Source: Nosema muscidifuracis
Taxonomy: Eukaryota > Microsporidia > Nosematidae
Direction: 5' to 3'
Assembly (NCBI GenBank): GCA_028335825.1
Contig: JAIOKI010000001.1
Span: forward strand, 682,001 to 746,000
Length of the DNA stretch: 64,000 nucleotides
How positions within the stretch are numbered: position 1 is the stretch's first letter; each line of letters begins with the position of its first letter. Positions 10,154 through 20,739 of this stretch are shown piece after piece. Under the pieces are notes generated by a model. It saw nothing but the letters and a program-made list of their open reading frames with translations, did not search any database and had not been told where the DNA came from. A program made the position numbers and the translations under genes.

Positions 10154-11710
10154 ATGAATAAAAAAATTAAAATTACAGATAATTTAAAAAAACCTAGTAC
10201 AAAAGTATCTTATGGTACTGCAGGTTATAGATCTAATACTTTTGATCTTATTAATATAATATGTAGATCATCATTTATAGCTTACTTGAGATCTTCTTCA
10301 TTTGCTGGTAAACGTATTGGTATAATGATAACAGCTAGTCATAATCCAGCAGATTATAATGGAGTAAAATTTATTGATCATAATGGGAATATGTTAGATA
10401 AATCTTGGGAGAAATGTAGTGATGATCTTGTAAATTGTGAAGATAAAGATTTTCATAATATGTTAAATAAAATTTTAAGAAAGAATAGTAATCTTTGTGA
10501 TATTGATGATGGTATTACTGGTCATGTAGTTATAGGAAGAGATACTAGAGAATCAGGTCAAGAGATATCTGAAAATATTAAAGATGTATTATCACAAGTA
10601 GATTGTATAGTAGAAGATTATGGAGTATTAAGTACTCCAGAAATGCATTATTTAATTAGAATGTCTAATAATAAGAATATTTTAGAAGAAAATGAAAATT
10701 ATTTAGATAATTTATTAAGTAATTATAGAAAATTAAGAGATCTTACAGGACATGATTTATCAGTAATGGTAGATACTGCTAATGGTGTAGTAAAAAAAAA
10801 TATTACAGAAGATATGGAAATAAGAATTATTAATGAAAATACTGGTATTTTAAATGAAAAATGTGGAGCAGATTTTGTTAAGACACATAATCAATTACCT
10901 TTTATAAATAATTTTAATTTTAAAAATGAGAATGAAAATACTTTATTCGCATCTTTTGATGGAGATGCAGATAGATTAATATTTTTTACATTACAAAATG
11001 AATTTACTTTAATAGATGGAGATGCACAAGCTGTGATATTAGCAAATTATATAAAAGGTTTACTAGAAAATGTAGGTCTTCGTCTTAGGATAGGTGTTAT
11101 TTTATCTTATTATTCTAATGGAGCAGCTTTAGATTCTTTAAATAAATTTGATACAGAGATGGTACAGACTGGAGTTAAGAATTCAGTAAAAGCTGCTAAG
11201 AAATATGATATAGGAATATATTTTGAACCAAATGGACATGGAAGTGTAATATTTTCTAATAATGCTATACAAGCATTTAATTCTGGAAGTACTAAAGAAT
11301 ATGAAATATTACAAATTATTTCTAATATGTTTGATCCTTGTATAGGAGATGCCTTAGCAAATTTATTAGTTTTTAAATGTATCTTGTCTAATGTAATAAA
11401 TCTTAAACCTTATAAAGAAAATGGAAGTAGATTATTAACAGTTAGAGTAAAAGATAAATCTTTAATAACAGTTAATGATCAGAATGATGTATTATATCCT
11501 AAAACATTACAAGAAAGAATTAATGAAGAAGTAGATCGATATGGAGGAAGGTCTTTTATAAGACCATCAGGTACAGAAGATCTTATACGAATATATGCAG
11601 AATGTTCTAATCAACAAGATTCAGATATTTTAGCATTAAAAGTTGCACAACTTGTTTATGATATGTGTGAAGGAATTGGGAATCATCCTGAAATTGATTA
11701 TTCTAAATAA
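10154..11710 (+). CDS. AGM1: Phosphoacetylglucosamine mutase
   Basis: It converts GlcNAc-6-phosphate to GlcNAc-1-phosphate in the cytosol, the step before UDP-GlcNAc. In microsporidia UDP-GlcNAc supplies the chitin of the endospore wall and any GPI anchors. The frame opens at a TTG 54 bases earlier. The ATG at 10154 sits three bases after CCCC, giving 518 residues, typical for the family (yeast 557). Motifs by that numbering: active-site Ser62 in TASHNPADYNG, the Mg-binding loop DGDADR at about 269-274, the sugar-binding stretch around FEPNGHG, and the phosphate-binding RPSGTEDLIRIYAE near the C-terminus. GRDTR near 128-132 also fits. All four functional loops are intact, so the enzyme should be active. 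Confidence 0.95.
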   Translation: MNKKIKITDNLKKPSTKVSYGTAGYRSNTFDLINIICRSSFIAYLRSSSFAGKRIGIMITASHNPADYNGVKFIDHNGNMLDKSWEKCSDDLVNCEDKDFHNMLNKILRKNSNLCDIDDGITGHVVIGRDTRESGQEISENIKDVLSQVDCIVEDYGVLSTPEMHYLIRMSNNKNILEENENYLDNLLSNYRKLRDLTGHDLSVMVDTANGVVKKNITEDMEIRIINENTGILNEKCGADFVKTHNQLPFINNFNFKNENENTLFASFDGDADRLIFFTLQNEFTLIDGDAQAVILANYIKGLLENVGLRLRIGVILSYYSNGAALDSLNKFDTEMVQTGVKNSVKAAKKYDIGIYFEPNGHGSVIFSNNAIQAFNSGSTKEYEILQIISNMFDPCIGDALANLLVFKCILSNVINLKPYKENGSRLLTVRVKDKSLITVNDQNDVLYPKTLQERINEEVDRYGGRSFIRPSGTEDLIRIYAECSNQQDSDILALKVAQLVYDMCEGIGNHPEIDYSK

Positions 11711-12233
11711 ATATACTGTAAAGCTTATTATTTAAAAGAGATATATAAATTATCTTTATTAAGATACTTAATATTTTTGAATATATTTCTACTAATTTTA
11801 TCATTCTTAATAATTTATTTTATATTATATTGCATTAATTTATAATTCATATTTCTTTTTAATAATTTTATTATTCTTATTTCTTAGTAATTTTATTTTT
11901 TGATCAATTATTTTATATTATACTTCATTATTTATCATTCTTAATTATTTCTAATAAATTTATCATTCTTATTTCTTATAAGTTTTATTTTTTGATCAAT
12001 TATTTTATATTATACTCCATTATTTATCATTCTTAATGATTTATTTTATATTATACTTCATCATTTATCATTCTTTTTTATTTCTAATAAATTTATAATT
12101 CTTAATGATTTATTTTTGAATGAAAATTCCTGTCAAAAAAAGGATCCTCATATTTGTAATAAAATCATATTATAAATGTACAGAAAAAATTATTTGATTA
12201 AAATATATCTTTTAAATTTTTTTGTACCCCAAA
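11711..12233. repeat. AT-rich tandem repeats upstream of telobox gene
   Basis: Units of the form TTTATCATTCTTAATGATTT with TTTTATATTATACTTCATTA follow each other irregularly from about 11800 to 12110. No gene is seen. CCCC at 12227-12230 is the start motif for the next gene. Confidence 0.6.
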
Positions 12234-12545
12234 ATGACAGAGTCTGGTACTCAGCAAGCAGAAAAAATTGAACTTCATATAACTGCATCCCAAGATAATA
12301 AAAGTGAATTTTCTGATTTATTCTGTTATAAAGATAAAAGAAAACCAGTTATATGGACAGAAGAAGAAGAACTAATACTAAAAGAAGGTATTCGTAGGTT
12401 TGGTAAAGGTAATTGGAGTAAAATACTAGCTGAATATAAAGATGATTTTGATTCACAAAGAAGATATAAAGATTTAAGTGATAAATTACGAAACTGTGAA
12501 AGAAACACTTCATACAGAAGAAGAATAAAAAGAGATTATTGTTAA
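12234..12545 (+). CDS. Small Myb/telobox DNA-binding protein
   Basis: The frame opens at a TTG, but the ATG at 12234 follows CCCC by three bases, giving 103 residues. One Myb/SANT repeat occupies about residues 40-92: the first helix starts at WTEEEELILKEGIRRFG, the second begins GNWSKILAEY, and the third carries RRYKDLSDKLRN. The last matches the telobox signature (VDLKDKWRN) of TRF, Taz1 and Tbf1. Such proteins bind double-stranded telomeric repeats, or act as general regulatory factors. Full-length TRF proteins have a large dimerisation domain that is absent here, so this is a stripped-down form. It probably acts as a nuclear DNA-binding factor; telomere binding is inference from the third helix. 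Confidence 0.8.
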   Translation: MTESGTQQAEKIELHITASQDNKSEFSDLFCYKDKRKPVIWTEEEELILKEGIRRFGKGNWSKILAEYKDDFDSQRRYKDLSDKLRNCERNTSYRRRIKRDYC

Positions 12546-12578
12546 GTTGATAAAAATGATAATACTATATTAAATAAG

Positions 12579-12806
12579 ATGAATGAACCTGTTATAGTAT
12601 CTTGTAGATTACCATTTGAAGCAGCTAGTAAGATAGCTTTTTCTAAGAATTATAAGGAAGGTAATCATGTTATAAGAATATGTTATGAAGAAGCTGGTCA
12701 GAAATGGTATCATGTATACAATGCAAGGTATGATAAGACAGCACGAGGGGGTGTAAGAATTAGGAAAATAGCAGGACAAAGTTTATATAGGAATGATGGA
12801 ATGTAG
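12579..12806 (+). CDS. Possible small gene downstream of telobox gene
   Basis: This is an open frame of 75 codons starting with ATG 33 bases after the telobox stop and in a different frame. Its codon use looks coding and its composition is less AT-biased than the gap that follows. No CCC precedes it. The product is basic with a Trp-Tyr patch (QKWYHVYNARYD) and a glycine-basic run (TARGGVRIRKIAG). I do not recognise it. It could be a separate small gene, a lost C-terminal part of the telobox protein reached by splicing or a frame change, or a coincidental frame. Confidence 0.4.
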   Translation: MNEPVIVSCRLPFEAASKIAFSKNYKEGNHVIRICYEEAGQKWYHVYNARYDKTARGGVRIRKIAGQSLYRNDGM

Positions 12807-13347
12807 AATATATAATAAACAAAGGAAATGTCTTATTTTAAATGATAAAATTTTATGGTATTTGGAATGACAGCTATCAAAATATAATGACGTCATTCGA
12901 TATACTTAATAAATTTATATTATTTCATTTATCTGACTTTTTTTATTATTATAATTTATGCTAACGAGAAAAAAATCTATTCAGTAGATTTTTAGATAGA
13001 ATGTTTTTAATCAGATAAATTGGAATAAAATCATTTATTTTTTATAGATTAACTAAATTCTTTTCTAATATAAAATGAACTTATTTTAAATTCAATTTAT
13101 ATATTTGAAATACATGATTCTAATATACAGTAGAGTTGATGCTCATTACTTTGATAATTTTTGAGTATTTATTTATTCAATCTATTTATTTGAATAACTA
13201 AAGACTTTTGTAATATAAAATGATATTATTTTAAATTCAATTTATTTATATGAATGATGAAAAATAATTTATCCAAATTCTTTTAGATGAAAGGGATAAA
13301 AAAATAAAAAGTTGAATATCAATTATTTTGAATTTTGATCCCTAAAA
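12807..13347. other. Gap with no gene seen
   Basis: AT-rich spacer. A palindromic TGACGTCA octamer is at about 12889-12896. A loose duplication of a segment containing TATAAAATGA and TTTAAATTCAATTTAT is seen near 13070 and 13215. CCC at 13340-13342 belongs to the next gene. Confidence 0.5.
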
Positions 13348-14610
13348 ATGAGTTTTGAATGTGTAATATGTATATATAAACCTCAATATATATTAGAATA
13401 TGAATGTAAACATCAAGTATGTGTACATTGTGGTATTAGACTTCTTAAATTGTATGAAACTTCAAATTGTCCGTTATGTAAACAAAAATCAAATTCTTAT
13501 AGAATAAAAAGCTTAAAAAAAAATAAAATTATCAAAGAAATATTTTTAAATGAAATTGTATATGAGAATGATGAATGTAAATCTGTAGTAGATAATCTTC
13601 TTCTTAAAAAATGTCAGATTTGTTCTTTAGTATTGAAAGATACTTATAAATTAAGATCTCATTATAGAGAAATTCATTCAAATATGCTTTGTTTTGAATG
13701 TACAGATAATAAAAAACAATTTTGGTTTGAATATGTCTTGTACAATGTAACTACATTAAGATTACATAAAAAGGGTAAACTTAATGAAGATGGATTTCGA
13801 GGTCATGTTTATTGTCCATTCTGTAATATTTATTTTTATGATGAAAAAAGTGCTAAACATCATTGTAATCAATCACATGTACTTTGTGCTGTATGTGATA
13901 TATTAGGAAACAAAAACAAATATTATAAAGGATTTTCTGAACTTGAAATTCATTTTAAAAATGCGCATTATTGTTGTACCTACAATTATTGTTTAGGAAT
14001 TAAAGCTTACGCTTTTCCTTATAAAACTGAACTTTTAGAACATCTTCTTAAATTTCATAAACAGAGTGCGAAATTAAGTGATATAAGAACTAATCAAGAA
14101 TGTAATGTTGAATATTTTGATCCATATTATTTAAATAATCAAAATTATATAAAATCAAAAGTACTAAATGAAAGTTTAATTAATTTATCTATAAATAAAA
14201 TAGAAAAAAATAATTTAACTAAAGAAATTCCTAATTATTTAGATAGAGCAAAATTATCTGAAATAAAAAGACAACAATCTCTTAGAAAAGCTTTAATTAA
14301 AAGATCACTAAATACTAATCAAGAAGAAGTTATTTCTATAGTTGAAGAAATCGTTACAAAAAAATTATCAGTTAAAGATGGATTTGAAGATCTTAAATTG
14401 ATTATTAAAGATAATTCTTTATTAAAATTAGTTAAAGAAATATTTTGGGCTGATGTACAACAAGAAGTTAATGAATATTACAAAATATTAGAAAAACAAA
14501 TATTGTTTCCAAAGTTTGAAAGTAAATCTGAAATAAAAAATCAATCAAAAAAACAAGAAAAAAATGTTGGATTTAAAATAGTTGATTTGAATAATTATAA
14601 AAAAAAATGA
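13348..14610 (+). CDS. HEL2: RING + C2H2 ubiquitin ligase, Hel2/ZNF598-like
   Basis: This 420-residue protein starts with a complete C3HC4 RING: Cys5, Cys8, Cys20, His22, Cys25, Cys28, Cys41 and Cys44. A chain of C2H2-type fingers follows at about 90-240 (CQICSLVLKDTYKLRSHYREIH first, then CPFC...H...H and C...C...H...H fingers), with the HFKNAHYCC pattern characteristic of the ZNF598/Hel2 family. That family ubiquitinates 40S proteins such as uS10 on collided ribosomes and starts ribosome quality control. The C-terminal half is helical and charged, shorter than the yeast protein (639). CCC six bases before the ATG sets the start. The gene ends about 50 bases before the next gene on the same strand. 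Confidence 0.85.
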   Translation: MSFECVICIYKPQYILEYECKHQVCVHCGIRLLKLYETSNCPLCKQKSNSYRIKSLKKNKIIKEIFLNEIVYENDECKSVVDNLLLKKCQICSLVLKDTYKLRSHYREIHSNMLCFECTDNKKQFWFEYVLYNVTTLRLHKKGKLNEDGFRGHVYCPFCNIYFYDEKSAKHHCNQSHVLCAVCDILGNKNKYYKGFSELEIHFKNAHYCCTYNYCLGIKAYAFPYKTELLEHLLKFHKQSAKLSDIRTNQECNVEYFDPYYLNNQNYIKSKVLNESLINLSINKIEKNNLTKEIPNYLDRAKLSEIKRQQSLRKALIKRSLNTNQEEVISIVEEIVTKKLSVKDGFEDLKLIIKDNSLLKLVKEIFWADVQQEVNEYYKILEKQILFPKFESKSEIKNQSKKQEKNVGFKIVDLNNYKKK

Positions 14611-14660
14611 ACATATAAAAATGTAAGTAAAATTTTTTTTTATTTTTTTTCCCCTTTTAA

Positions 14661-15266
14661 ATGTCTGAGAATAATATCAATTGGGTAAATAATATTCCTT
14701 TACCATTACCAGGACCTTGTTATATAGAACCATCAATTGAAATAGATTTTAAAGATCATGACGACTCACTTGAAACATTTTTACCACCAACGATATACAC
14801 AGATCCACTTAGTTTGTTAGATATTGATTATATGAAAATTGTATTAGACGATTTATGTGGAAGTATAGAAGAGTCTAATATAAAAAAAAGTAAAATTTAT
14901 GAAGAAGAATACGATTTTGAGAATTATATGCAAGATTCTTTTGATAATGTACATGAATATGATCACCCAATAGATAAAAATATAAAAATAAAAAATGTGT
15001 ACGACGTTTATAACGGTGATGATGATAAATATCTTGTTTTACAAGCAGAAAATATTAAATTAAATGGGAATGTTTTTAGTTTAGAAGATAATGAACATAG
15101 TAATTTACATAAATATCTTGTAAATGAAGATGGTGAAAAAATGTATGAAGGTATTAGATTTACTAATAATGAATATATGGTGTGTAAAATAGTAGATGAT
15201 AAAATGTATTATTATGATGTGGAATGCGTATTCAAATATAAAGAAGTTAATAAAAAAAATGATTGA
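14661..15266 (+). CDS. Acidic orphan protein whose 3' end seeds the 58-bp array
   Basis: I do not recognise this 201-residue protein. It begins ten bases after a CCCC. The N-terminal part is acidic and rich in proline (NIPLPLPGPCYIEP), the middle is strongly acidic, and the C-terminal third (about 120-195) predicts short beta strands: DKYLVLQAENIKLNG, then FTNNEYMVCKIVDDKMYYYD. That layout recalls small beta-barrel subunits of Pol III factors such as TFIIIC tau55/GTF3C6, but I cannot support it with a motif. The last codons (FKYKEVNKKND and the TGA) lie in the first unit of the 58-bp tandem array that follows. Confidence 0.75.
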   Translation: MSENNINWVNNIPLPLPGPCYIEPSIEIDFKDHDDSLETFLPPTIYTDPLSLLDIDYMKIVLDDLCGSIEESNIKKSKIYEEEYDFENYMQDSFDNVHEYDHPIDKNIKIKNVYDVYNGDDDKYLVLQAENIKLNGNVFSLEDNEHSNLHKYLVNEDGEKMYEGIRFTNNEYMVCKIVDDKMYYYDVECVFKYKEVNKKND

Positions 15267-16733
15267 TTTACAGTTTTTATTTCTATTATTCAAATATAAA
15301 GAAGTTAATAAAAAAAATGATTGATTTACAGTTTTTATTTCTATTATTCAAATATAAAGAAGTTAATAAAAAAAATGATTGATTTACAGTTTTTATTTCT
15401 ATTATTCAAATATAAAGAAGTTAATAAAAAAAATGATTGATTTACAGTTTTTATTTCTATTATTCAAATATAAAGAAGTTAATAAAAAAAATGATTGATT
15501 TACAGTTTTTATTTCTATTATTCAAATATAAAGAAGTTAATAAAAAAAATGATTGATTTACAGTTTTTATTTCTATTATTCAAATATAAAGAAGTTAATA
15601 AAAAAAATGATTGATTTACAGTTTTTATTTCTATTATTCAAATATAAAGAAGTTAATAAAAAAAATGATTGATTTACAGTTTTTATTTCTATTATTCAAA
15701 TATAAAGAAGTTAATAAAAAAAATGATTGATTTACAGTTTTTATTTCTATTATTCAAATATAAAGAAGTTAATAAAAAAAATGATTGATTTACAGTTTTT
15801 ATTTCTATTATTCAAATATAAAGAAGTTAATAAAAAAAATGATTGATTTACAGTTTTTATTTCTATTATTCAAATATAAAGAAGTTAATAAAAAAAATGA
15901 TTGATTTACAGTTTTTATTTCTATTATTCAAATATAAAGAAGTTAATAAAAAAAATGATTGATTTACAGTTTTTATTTCTATTATTCAAATATAAAGAAG
16001 TTAATAAAAAAAATGATTGATTTACAGTTTTTATTTCTATTATTCAAATATAAAGAAGTTAATAAAAAAAATGATTGATTTACAGTTTTTATTTCTATTA
16101 TTCAAATATAAAGAAGTTAATAAAAAAAATTATTGATTTACAGTTTTTATTTCTATTATTCAAATATAAAGAAGTTAATAAAAAAAATGATTGATTTACA
16201 GTTTTTATTTCTATTATTCAAATATAAAGAAGTTAATAAAAAAAATGATTGATTTACAGTTTTTATTTCTATTATTCAAATATAAAGAAGTTAATAAAAA
16301 AAATGATTGATTTACAGTTTTTATTTCTATTATTCAAATATAAAGAAGTTAATAAAAAAAATGATTGATTTACAGTTTTTATTTCTATTATTCAAATATA
16401 AAGAAGTTAATAAAAAAAATGATTGATTTACAGTTTTTATTTCTATTATTCAAATATAAAGAAGTTAATAAAAAAAATTATTGATTTACAGTTTTTATTT
16501 CTATTATTCAAATATAAAGAAGTTAATAAAAAAAATGATTGATTTACAGTTTTTATTTCTATTATTCAAATATAAAGAAGTTAATAAAAAAAATTATTGA
16601 TTTACAGTTTTTATTTCTATTATTCAAATATAAAGAAGTTAATAAAAAAAATGATTGATTTACAGTTTTTATTTCTATTATTCAAATATAAAGAAGTTAA
16701 TAAAAAAAATTATTGATTTACAGTTTTTATTTC
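15229..16733. repeat. 58-bp minisatellite, 26 copies, joining two convergent genes
   Basis: The anchor GAAGTTAATAAAAAAAAT starts at 15243 and recurs every 58 bases up to 16693, which is exactly 25 periods, so 26 copies. Copies are nearly identical. The visible variant is a G-to-T change giving AATTATTGA instead of AATGATTGA in copies 16, 22, 24 and 26. The alternation 22/24/26 suggests a recent two-unit (116 bp) duplication. The first copy contains the last codons and stop of the acidic gene on the plus strand. The last copy contains the TAA stop (16727-16729) of the CCCH gene on the minus strand. Because 58 is not a multiple of three and each unit holds stops, the array does not extend either protein. 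Confidence 0.97.
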
Positions 16734-17953
16734 CATTTGTGATTATTCATATTTATGTAGAATAAAGAATCATTCGTCCATCTTGAAGCCTCATTTGATT
16801 CCCAAAAAGGACGACGATCTTTTACTAACAATGTATTCATAAATAAAGAATCTTCTTTGCTTAACTTTATAAATTTATCGTTCCACTCTTTCTTTACAGA
16901 TCTTTCAATATTATAATCTTTACACTGATATCCTTCAGGTAATTCAAAGACTATTTTATTAGGTAAATCGTTAGATATATCGATATTTCCCATCTCTATA
17001 TCATCTTCTTCTTCTGCGCTAGAACTTATTTCGTTATTAAAATAATTATTAAAATTTATCGTATCAATTTCTTCGTTATACTTTAAAATATTTTTTCTTT
17101 TTTCGTTGTCATAATATTCACATTTAATGTATTTGGTTGGTGTGTGGTTTTTATTTACATTTGGATTTGAGTCGATAATAGATATTTCAATATCATCGTC
17201 AAAAATATCTTCCTGATAGATAATTTTAATATTTGACTCAATAATATTTGGAGTTGAATTGTTCTCAGTAATATTTACATGTGAGATATTTTTAATGATA
17301 TCTGAATCTATTTCATTTTCAATTAAATCAGATGTTAATTTATTTTCGATATCTATTTCATTTTCTATTGAATCAGATTTTAACTTATTTTCGATATCTA
17401 TTTCATTTTCAATTAAATCAGATTTTAATTTATTTTCGATATCTAATTCATTCTGAAGTAAGTCGGATGTTAATTTATTTTCGATATCAATAGTAGATTC
17501 CTTAATAATAGTAAATTCTACAGAATTGTTTTCTATGAACTTATTCTTAATATGAATAAAACAACATCTTTTTCCATAAGGACAACTTCCTTCTTCCCAA
17601 AATGTTCTACATGTTTCTGTTTTATATCTAGGATGTCTGTTTACATTACGTAATTCCTTAATATCATGTGCAAATTGACATTTGTTACCATATTTACAAT
17701 ATCCCATCTCAGAATGACTTCTACAAATTTCTGTTTTATACAATTGCATCTTCTTATTATAAAAATATTCCTTAGTAGATAAATTCATTTGTTTTGATTT
17801 AGTATCTTTATTTGTAAATAAATATTCCTTGTTAGTATTACTATATACAGATTCTTTGTTTGTATCAGATTCATCTTGTATTTGTCTATCTCTAGATCTG
17901 GTTCGAATATTCGTATTTAAATTAAAAATATTCCCTCCCTTTTTCATAATCAT
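16727..17953 (-). CDS. TIS11: Tandem CCCH zinc-finger protein, TIS11/TTP type
   Basis: This RNA-binding protein belongs to the family that binds AU-rich elements in 3' UTRs and promotes mRNA decay. Two fingers are complete: Cys77, Cys86, Cys92, His96 and Cys115, Cys124, Cys130, His134 (both C-x8-C-x5-C-x3-H). Each is preceded by the YKTE(I/T)CR lead-in diagnostic of TTP/TIS11. The linker is about 18 residues as in the family. Downstream, residues about 155-215 hold an in-frame repeat of [14 protein letters not shown], roughly four copies, which is low complexity. The C-terminal region ends in an NMNNHKWK tail. ATG codons at 17953 and 17947 are both possible, and no CCC is adjacent. An AU-rich genome makes the target specificity interesting. 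Confidence 0.9.
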   Translation of the reverse strand: MIMKKGGNIFNLNTNIRTRSRDRQIQDESDTNKESVYSNTNKEYLFTNKDTKSKQMNLSTKEYFYNKKMQLYKTEICRSHSEMGYCKYGNKCQFAHDIKELRNVNRHPRYKTETCRTFWEEGSCPYGKRCCFIHIKNKFIENNSVEFTIIKESTIDIENKLTSDLLQNELDIENKLKSDLIENEIDIENKLKSDSIENEIDIENKLTSDLIENEIDSDIIKNISHVNITENNSTPNIIESNIKIIYQEDIFDDDIEISIIDSNPNVNKNHTPTKYIKCEYYDNEKRKNILKYNEEIDTINFNNYFNNEISSSAEEEDDIEMGNIDISNDLPNKIVFELPEGYQCKDYNIERSVKKEWNDKFIKLSKEDSLFMNTLLVKDRRPFWESNEASRWTNDSLFYINMNNHKWK

Positions 17954-19782
17954 AAGGTATTATTGTGTTTTAAAAGATAAAAAAGATATTCTTTGTTTAT
18001 AAACAAACATATATTATATTAATCAGATTTAATAAATATAATAAGAAGTATTATACAATTCTTATACATTCAATTGAATATTTGTTTGTTGAAATATCTT
18101 AATATATAATGAATTGTTTATTAAATTTTAGAATTTATCAATATGTGTTAAAAATAAAATTTTAAACAACAAATATTTATAAAAAATTTATCTATACATA
18201 TTATTTACAAAAATTTGTTTTGTTTAGTGATTATTTAATCATCTAATCAGAAATTTTATAATTAATTAATTTAAACGTAAATAAAGTATAAAAAAAAATT
18301 ATCTTAAAATAGTTAAATAAGCTAAAATATAATTTTATTTTTTTTATTAAAAAATAACGGAAAGTAATTTAGTATTTTTTAATTTAATTTATAAATTTTT
18401 CACATGTCAAAAATGTCAATCAAAAAAAGTTTTTTTTGAATTTTAGTGTATAATTTATGAAGAATACTTTAAATTACAATTTTTTTAATTTAACTAATTG
18501 TTTGTTTATTTACAATACAATTAAACTGATTTAAAATTTTATATTTAATTAGTAAATAAAAACAATATTAATTTTCTATTGTAAATTTATAATATTAGTT
18601 TTCTATTGTAAATTTATAATATTATTTTTCTACTGTAAATTTATAATATTTTTTTTCTATTGTAAATTTATAATATTATTTTTCTACTGTAAATTTAAAA
18701 TATTAGTTCTCTAATGTAAATTTATAATATTAGTTTTCTATTGTAAATTTATAATATTTTATCGAAGATAATAAATTAATATAGTAATATTTTATATATA
18801 AATAGATATTAAACATGTTATTCTAAATAAAATAGTTAAAATATTAGTTTTCTAATGTAAATTTAAAATAATTTATTAAAGATAATAAATTAATATAGTA
18901 ATATTTTATATATAAATAGATATTAAACATGTCATTCAAAATAAAATAGTTAAAATATTAGTTTTCTATTGTAAATGTTATTCAATTTAAAAAATATATA
19001 TCTCCAAATACTTATGAATTATTCTAATTAGTAATTTCTACTTCACAGTCCTTTTCAAAAACTTTACTCACCTACATTTTATATGTCAAATTTTAAGTAT
19101 CATTTTAAATATTCTATATTAATAATTTTATATTAGATTTAAATAAAGTTCAATATTCAATTAAAATAATACTTATCTTAAATTAAATCATATCATCTTT
19201 TCCAGTGTTCAATTAAAATAGTACGTAAGTTAAATTATTTATTAAATCTAATTTATATTCTCAATATAAAATAGTTCCTTATATTGTTATTTATATATAA
19301 AATTATAAGTTAGTAGGATATGCATATTAATATATAAAATTATTTAATTTAAGAACTTTTATATTTTTTTATTTCCTCAAATGATGAACTAAATTTCTAT
19401 TTATTATAAAATTAATTTATATATTTTTATATAAATCTAATTTTCTGCATTGCATTAGAACTTAAGCAAGCATACAAAAGATTACCAGTTTTAACTTAAA
19501 GGAGTTTATCGGTACACAGGCAAAATAATAAAAAACCAATTAAAATTTACTTCAGTGAGTACCATCTTGAAATTTTTCTTTAGCTCTAGTCTTCTAATTT
19601 TATAATATGAAAAATATTTTTATAAAATTACTTCTCTAATTAATTATTAAATATTTTTCTTATATAAAATTACTTCTCTAATTTATTATTTTTATAAAAC
19701 TACATCTCAATTTATTATTAAATATTTTTATAAAATTACTTCTCTAATTTATTATTAAATTTTTTATTTTTTTACCCCCTTA
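17954..19782. other. Long divergent gap with AT repeats
   Basis: About 1.8 kb separates the divergent CCCH gene and the membrane protein gene. The stretch 18570-18975 is repetitive (see separate entry). Around 19440-19580 the sequence is less AT-biased and may hold a decayed fragment that I cannot assign. Short TTATTAAATATTTTTATAAA-type repeats lead into the CCCCC at 19775-19779 before the next start. Confidence 0.55.
18570..18975. repeat. Nested AT-rich repeats
   Basis: Six or more short units of TTTTCTATTGTAAATTTATA-type sequence run from 18570 to 18755. They are followed by two copies of a longer block beginning GATAATAAATTAATATAGTA at 18767 and 18881 (period about 114). Confidence 0.75.
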
Positions 19783-20337
19783 ATGGAATTTGGTCAAATA
19801 CTCATAGCACAAGGCTCATCAATAATTTCCTTAATAACTCTATTCCTTGCTCTAGATAATACATACATACAAAGATTGAGTAAGACTCTTTACTCAATAT
19901 CATTTATTAACATATCAGATGATAAAGGTCTATTCCTATGTTCATTCATGATATACATGATTTTATTTACATCTTTTATTGAAATTATGCGTATCTCTGC
20001 TCGTAAAAATTTTACTCTACGTGATAAGATAGTTTACATACAGACATGTAATTTTAATAATTCATTTATTTTATTCGCTAATTTCCTTAGTATTTATATT
20101 TATAAAAAGTTGTGTGCTCGTACTTTAAATCTTCTGATGTATTCTATTTGTAACAGTTTCTTTTATAATGTATCGTACTTAGCTGATTTTAAAATTCTAA
20201 GTGGATTCTTTTATCTTAATTTTGTATTAGCTAATCTTGTTAATGTTTTGTATACTTATGTAAGTAATTTTAATTATGTGCTCGATTTATTCATGATTTA
20301 TTATAAAGGATTTACAGGAGTAAAATATTTTAATTAA
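19783..20337 (+). CDS. Orphan membrane protein with reiterated 3' end
   Basis: This 184-residue protein is unknown to me. CCCCC three bases before the ATG supports the start. Hydrophobic segments lie at about residues 10-28, 52-70, 92-110 and 140-165, so it probably crosses the membrane three or four times. The loop FIEIMRISARKNFTLRDK is basic. No enzyme motif is seen. The last coding bases (encoding IYYKGFTGVKYFN and the stop) are copied in degenerate form several times in the following 220 bases, a pattern seen at two other genes in this window. It is followed by TPS1 on the same strand after a 1.6 kb gap. Confidence 0.7.
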   Translation: MEFGQILIAQGSSIISLITLFLALDNTYIQRLSKTLYSISFINISDDKGLFLCSFMIYMILFTSFIEIMRISARKNFTLRDKIVYIQTCNFNNSFILFANFLSIYIYKKLCARTLNLLMYSICNSFFYNVSYLADFKILSGFFYLNFVLANLVNVLYTYVSNFNYVLDLFMIYYKGFTGVKYFN

Positions 20338-20560
20338 ATTATTATAATAATAGTCTATTTTAATAAAAAGGTTATGTAAAATATTTTAATTAAAAATTAT
20401 AATAATAGTTTATTATAAAGGAGTTATCTAAAATATAATAATAATCTATTTAAAAATATTTTAATTAAAAAATATAATAATAGTCTATTTAAAAAAGTAT
20501 ATGTAAAATATTTATACTTATAAATTATTATAATAATAGTTTATTTATTATTAAATTTAA
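20300..20560. repeat. Tandem copies of the 3' coding end of the upstream gene
   Basis: Elements TTTATTATAAAGGA, GTAAAATATTTTAATTAA and ATTATAATAATAG, which occur in this order across the gene's last codons and stop, recur at about 60-base spacing through 20560 with divergence increasing away from the gene. Confidence 0.6.
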
Positions 20561-20739
20561 TAAAAAGATAGTCCCTTTAATTTTTATATAAGGTTAATCT
20601 TCTTTTATTAAATATCTTTTTTTTATAAACTAAGATTACACTATAATAATTTATATTTCATTATTTTATATTATTTGTATTAATAAAAATAGTGTTTAAT
20701 ATAAGTAGTATTAATAAACTCTATAAATATTAAAGTAAT

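Noticed and set aside
15229-16733. CRISPR array
   Set aside because: The 58-bp units are contiguous and identical with no unique spacers, and the host is eukaryotic. It is a minisatellite.
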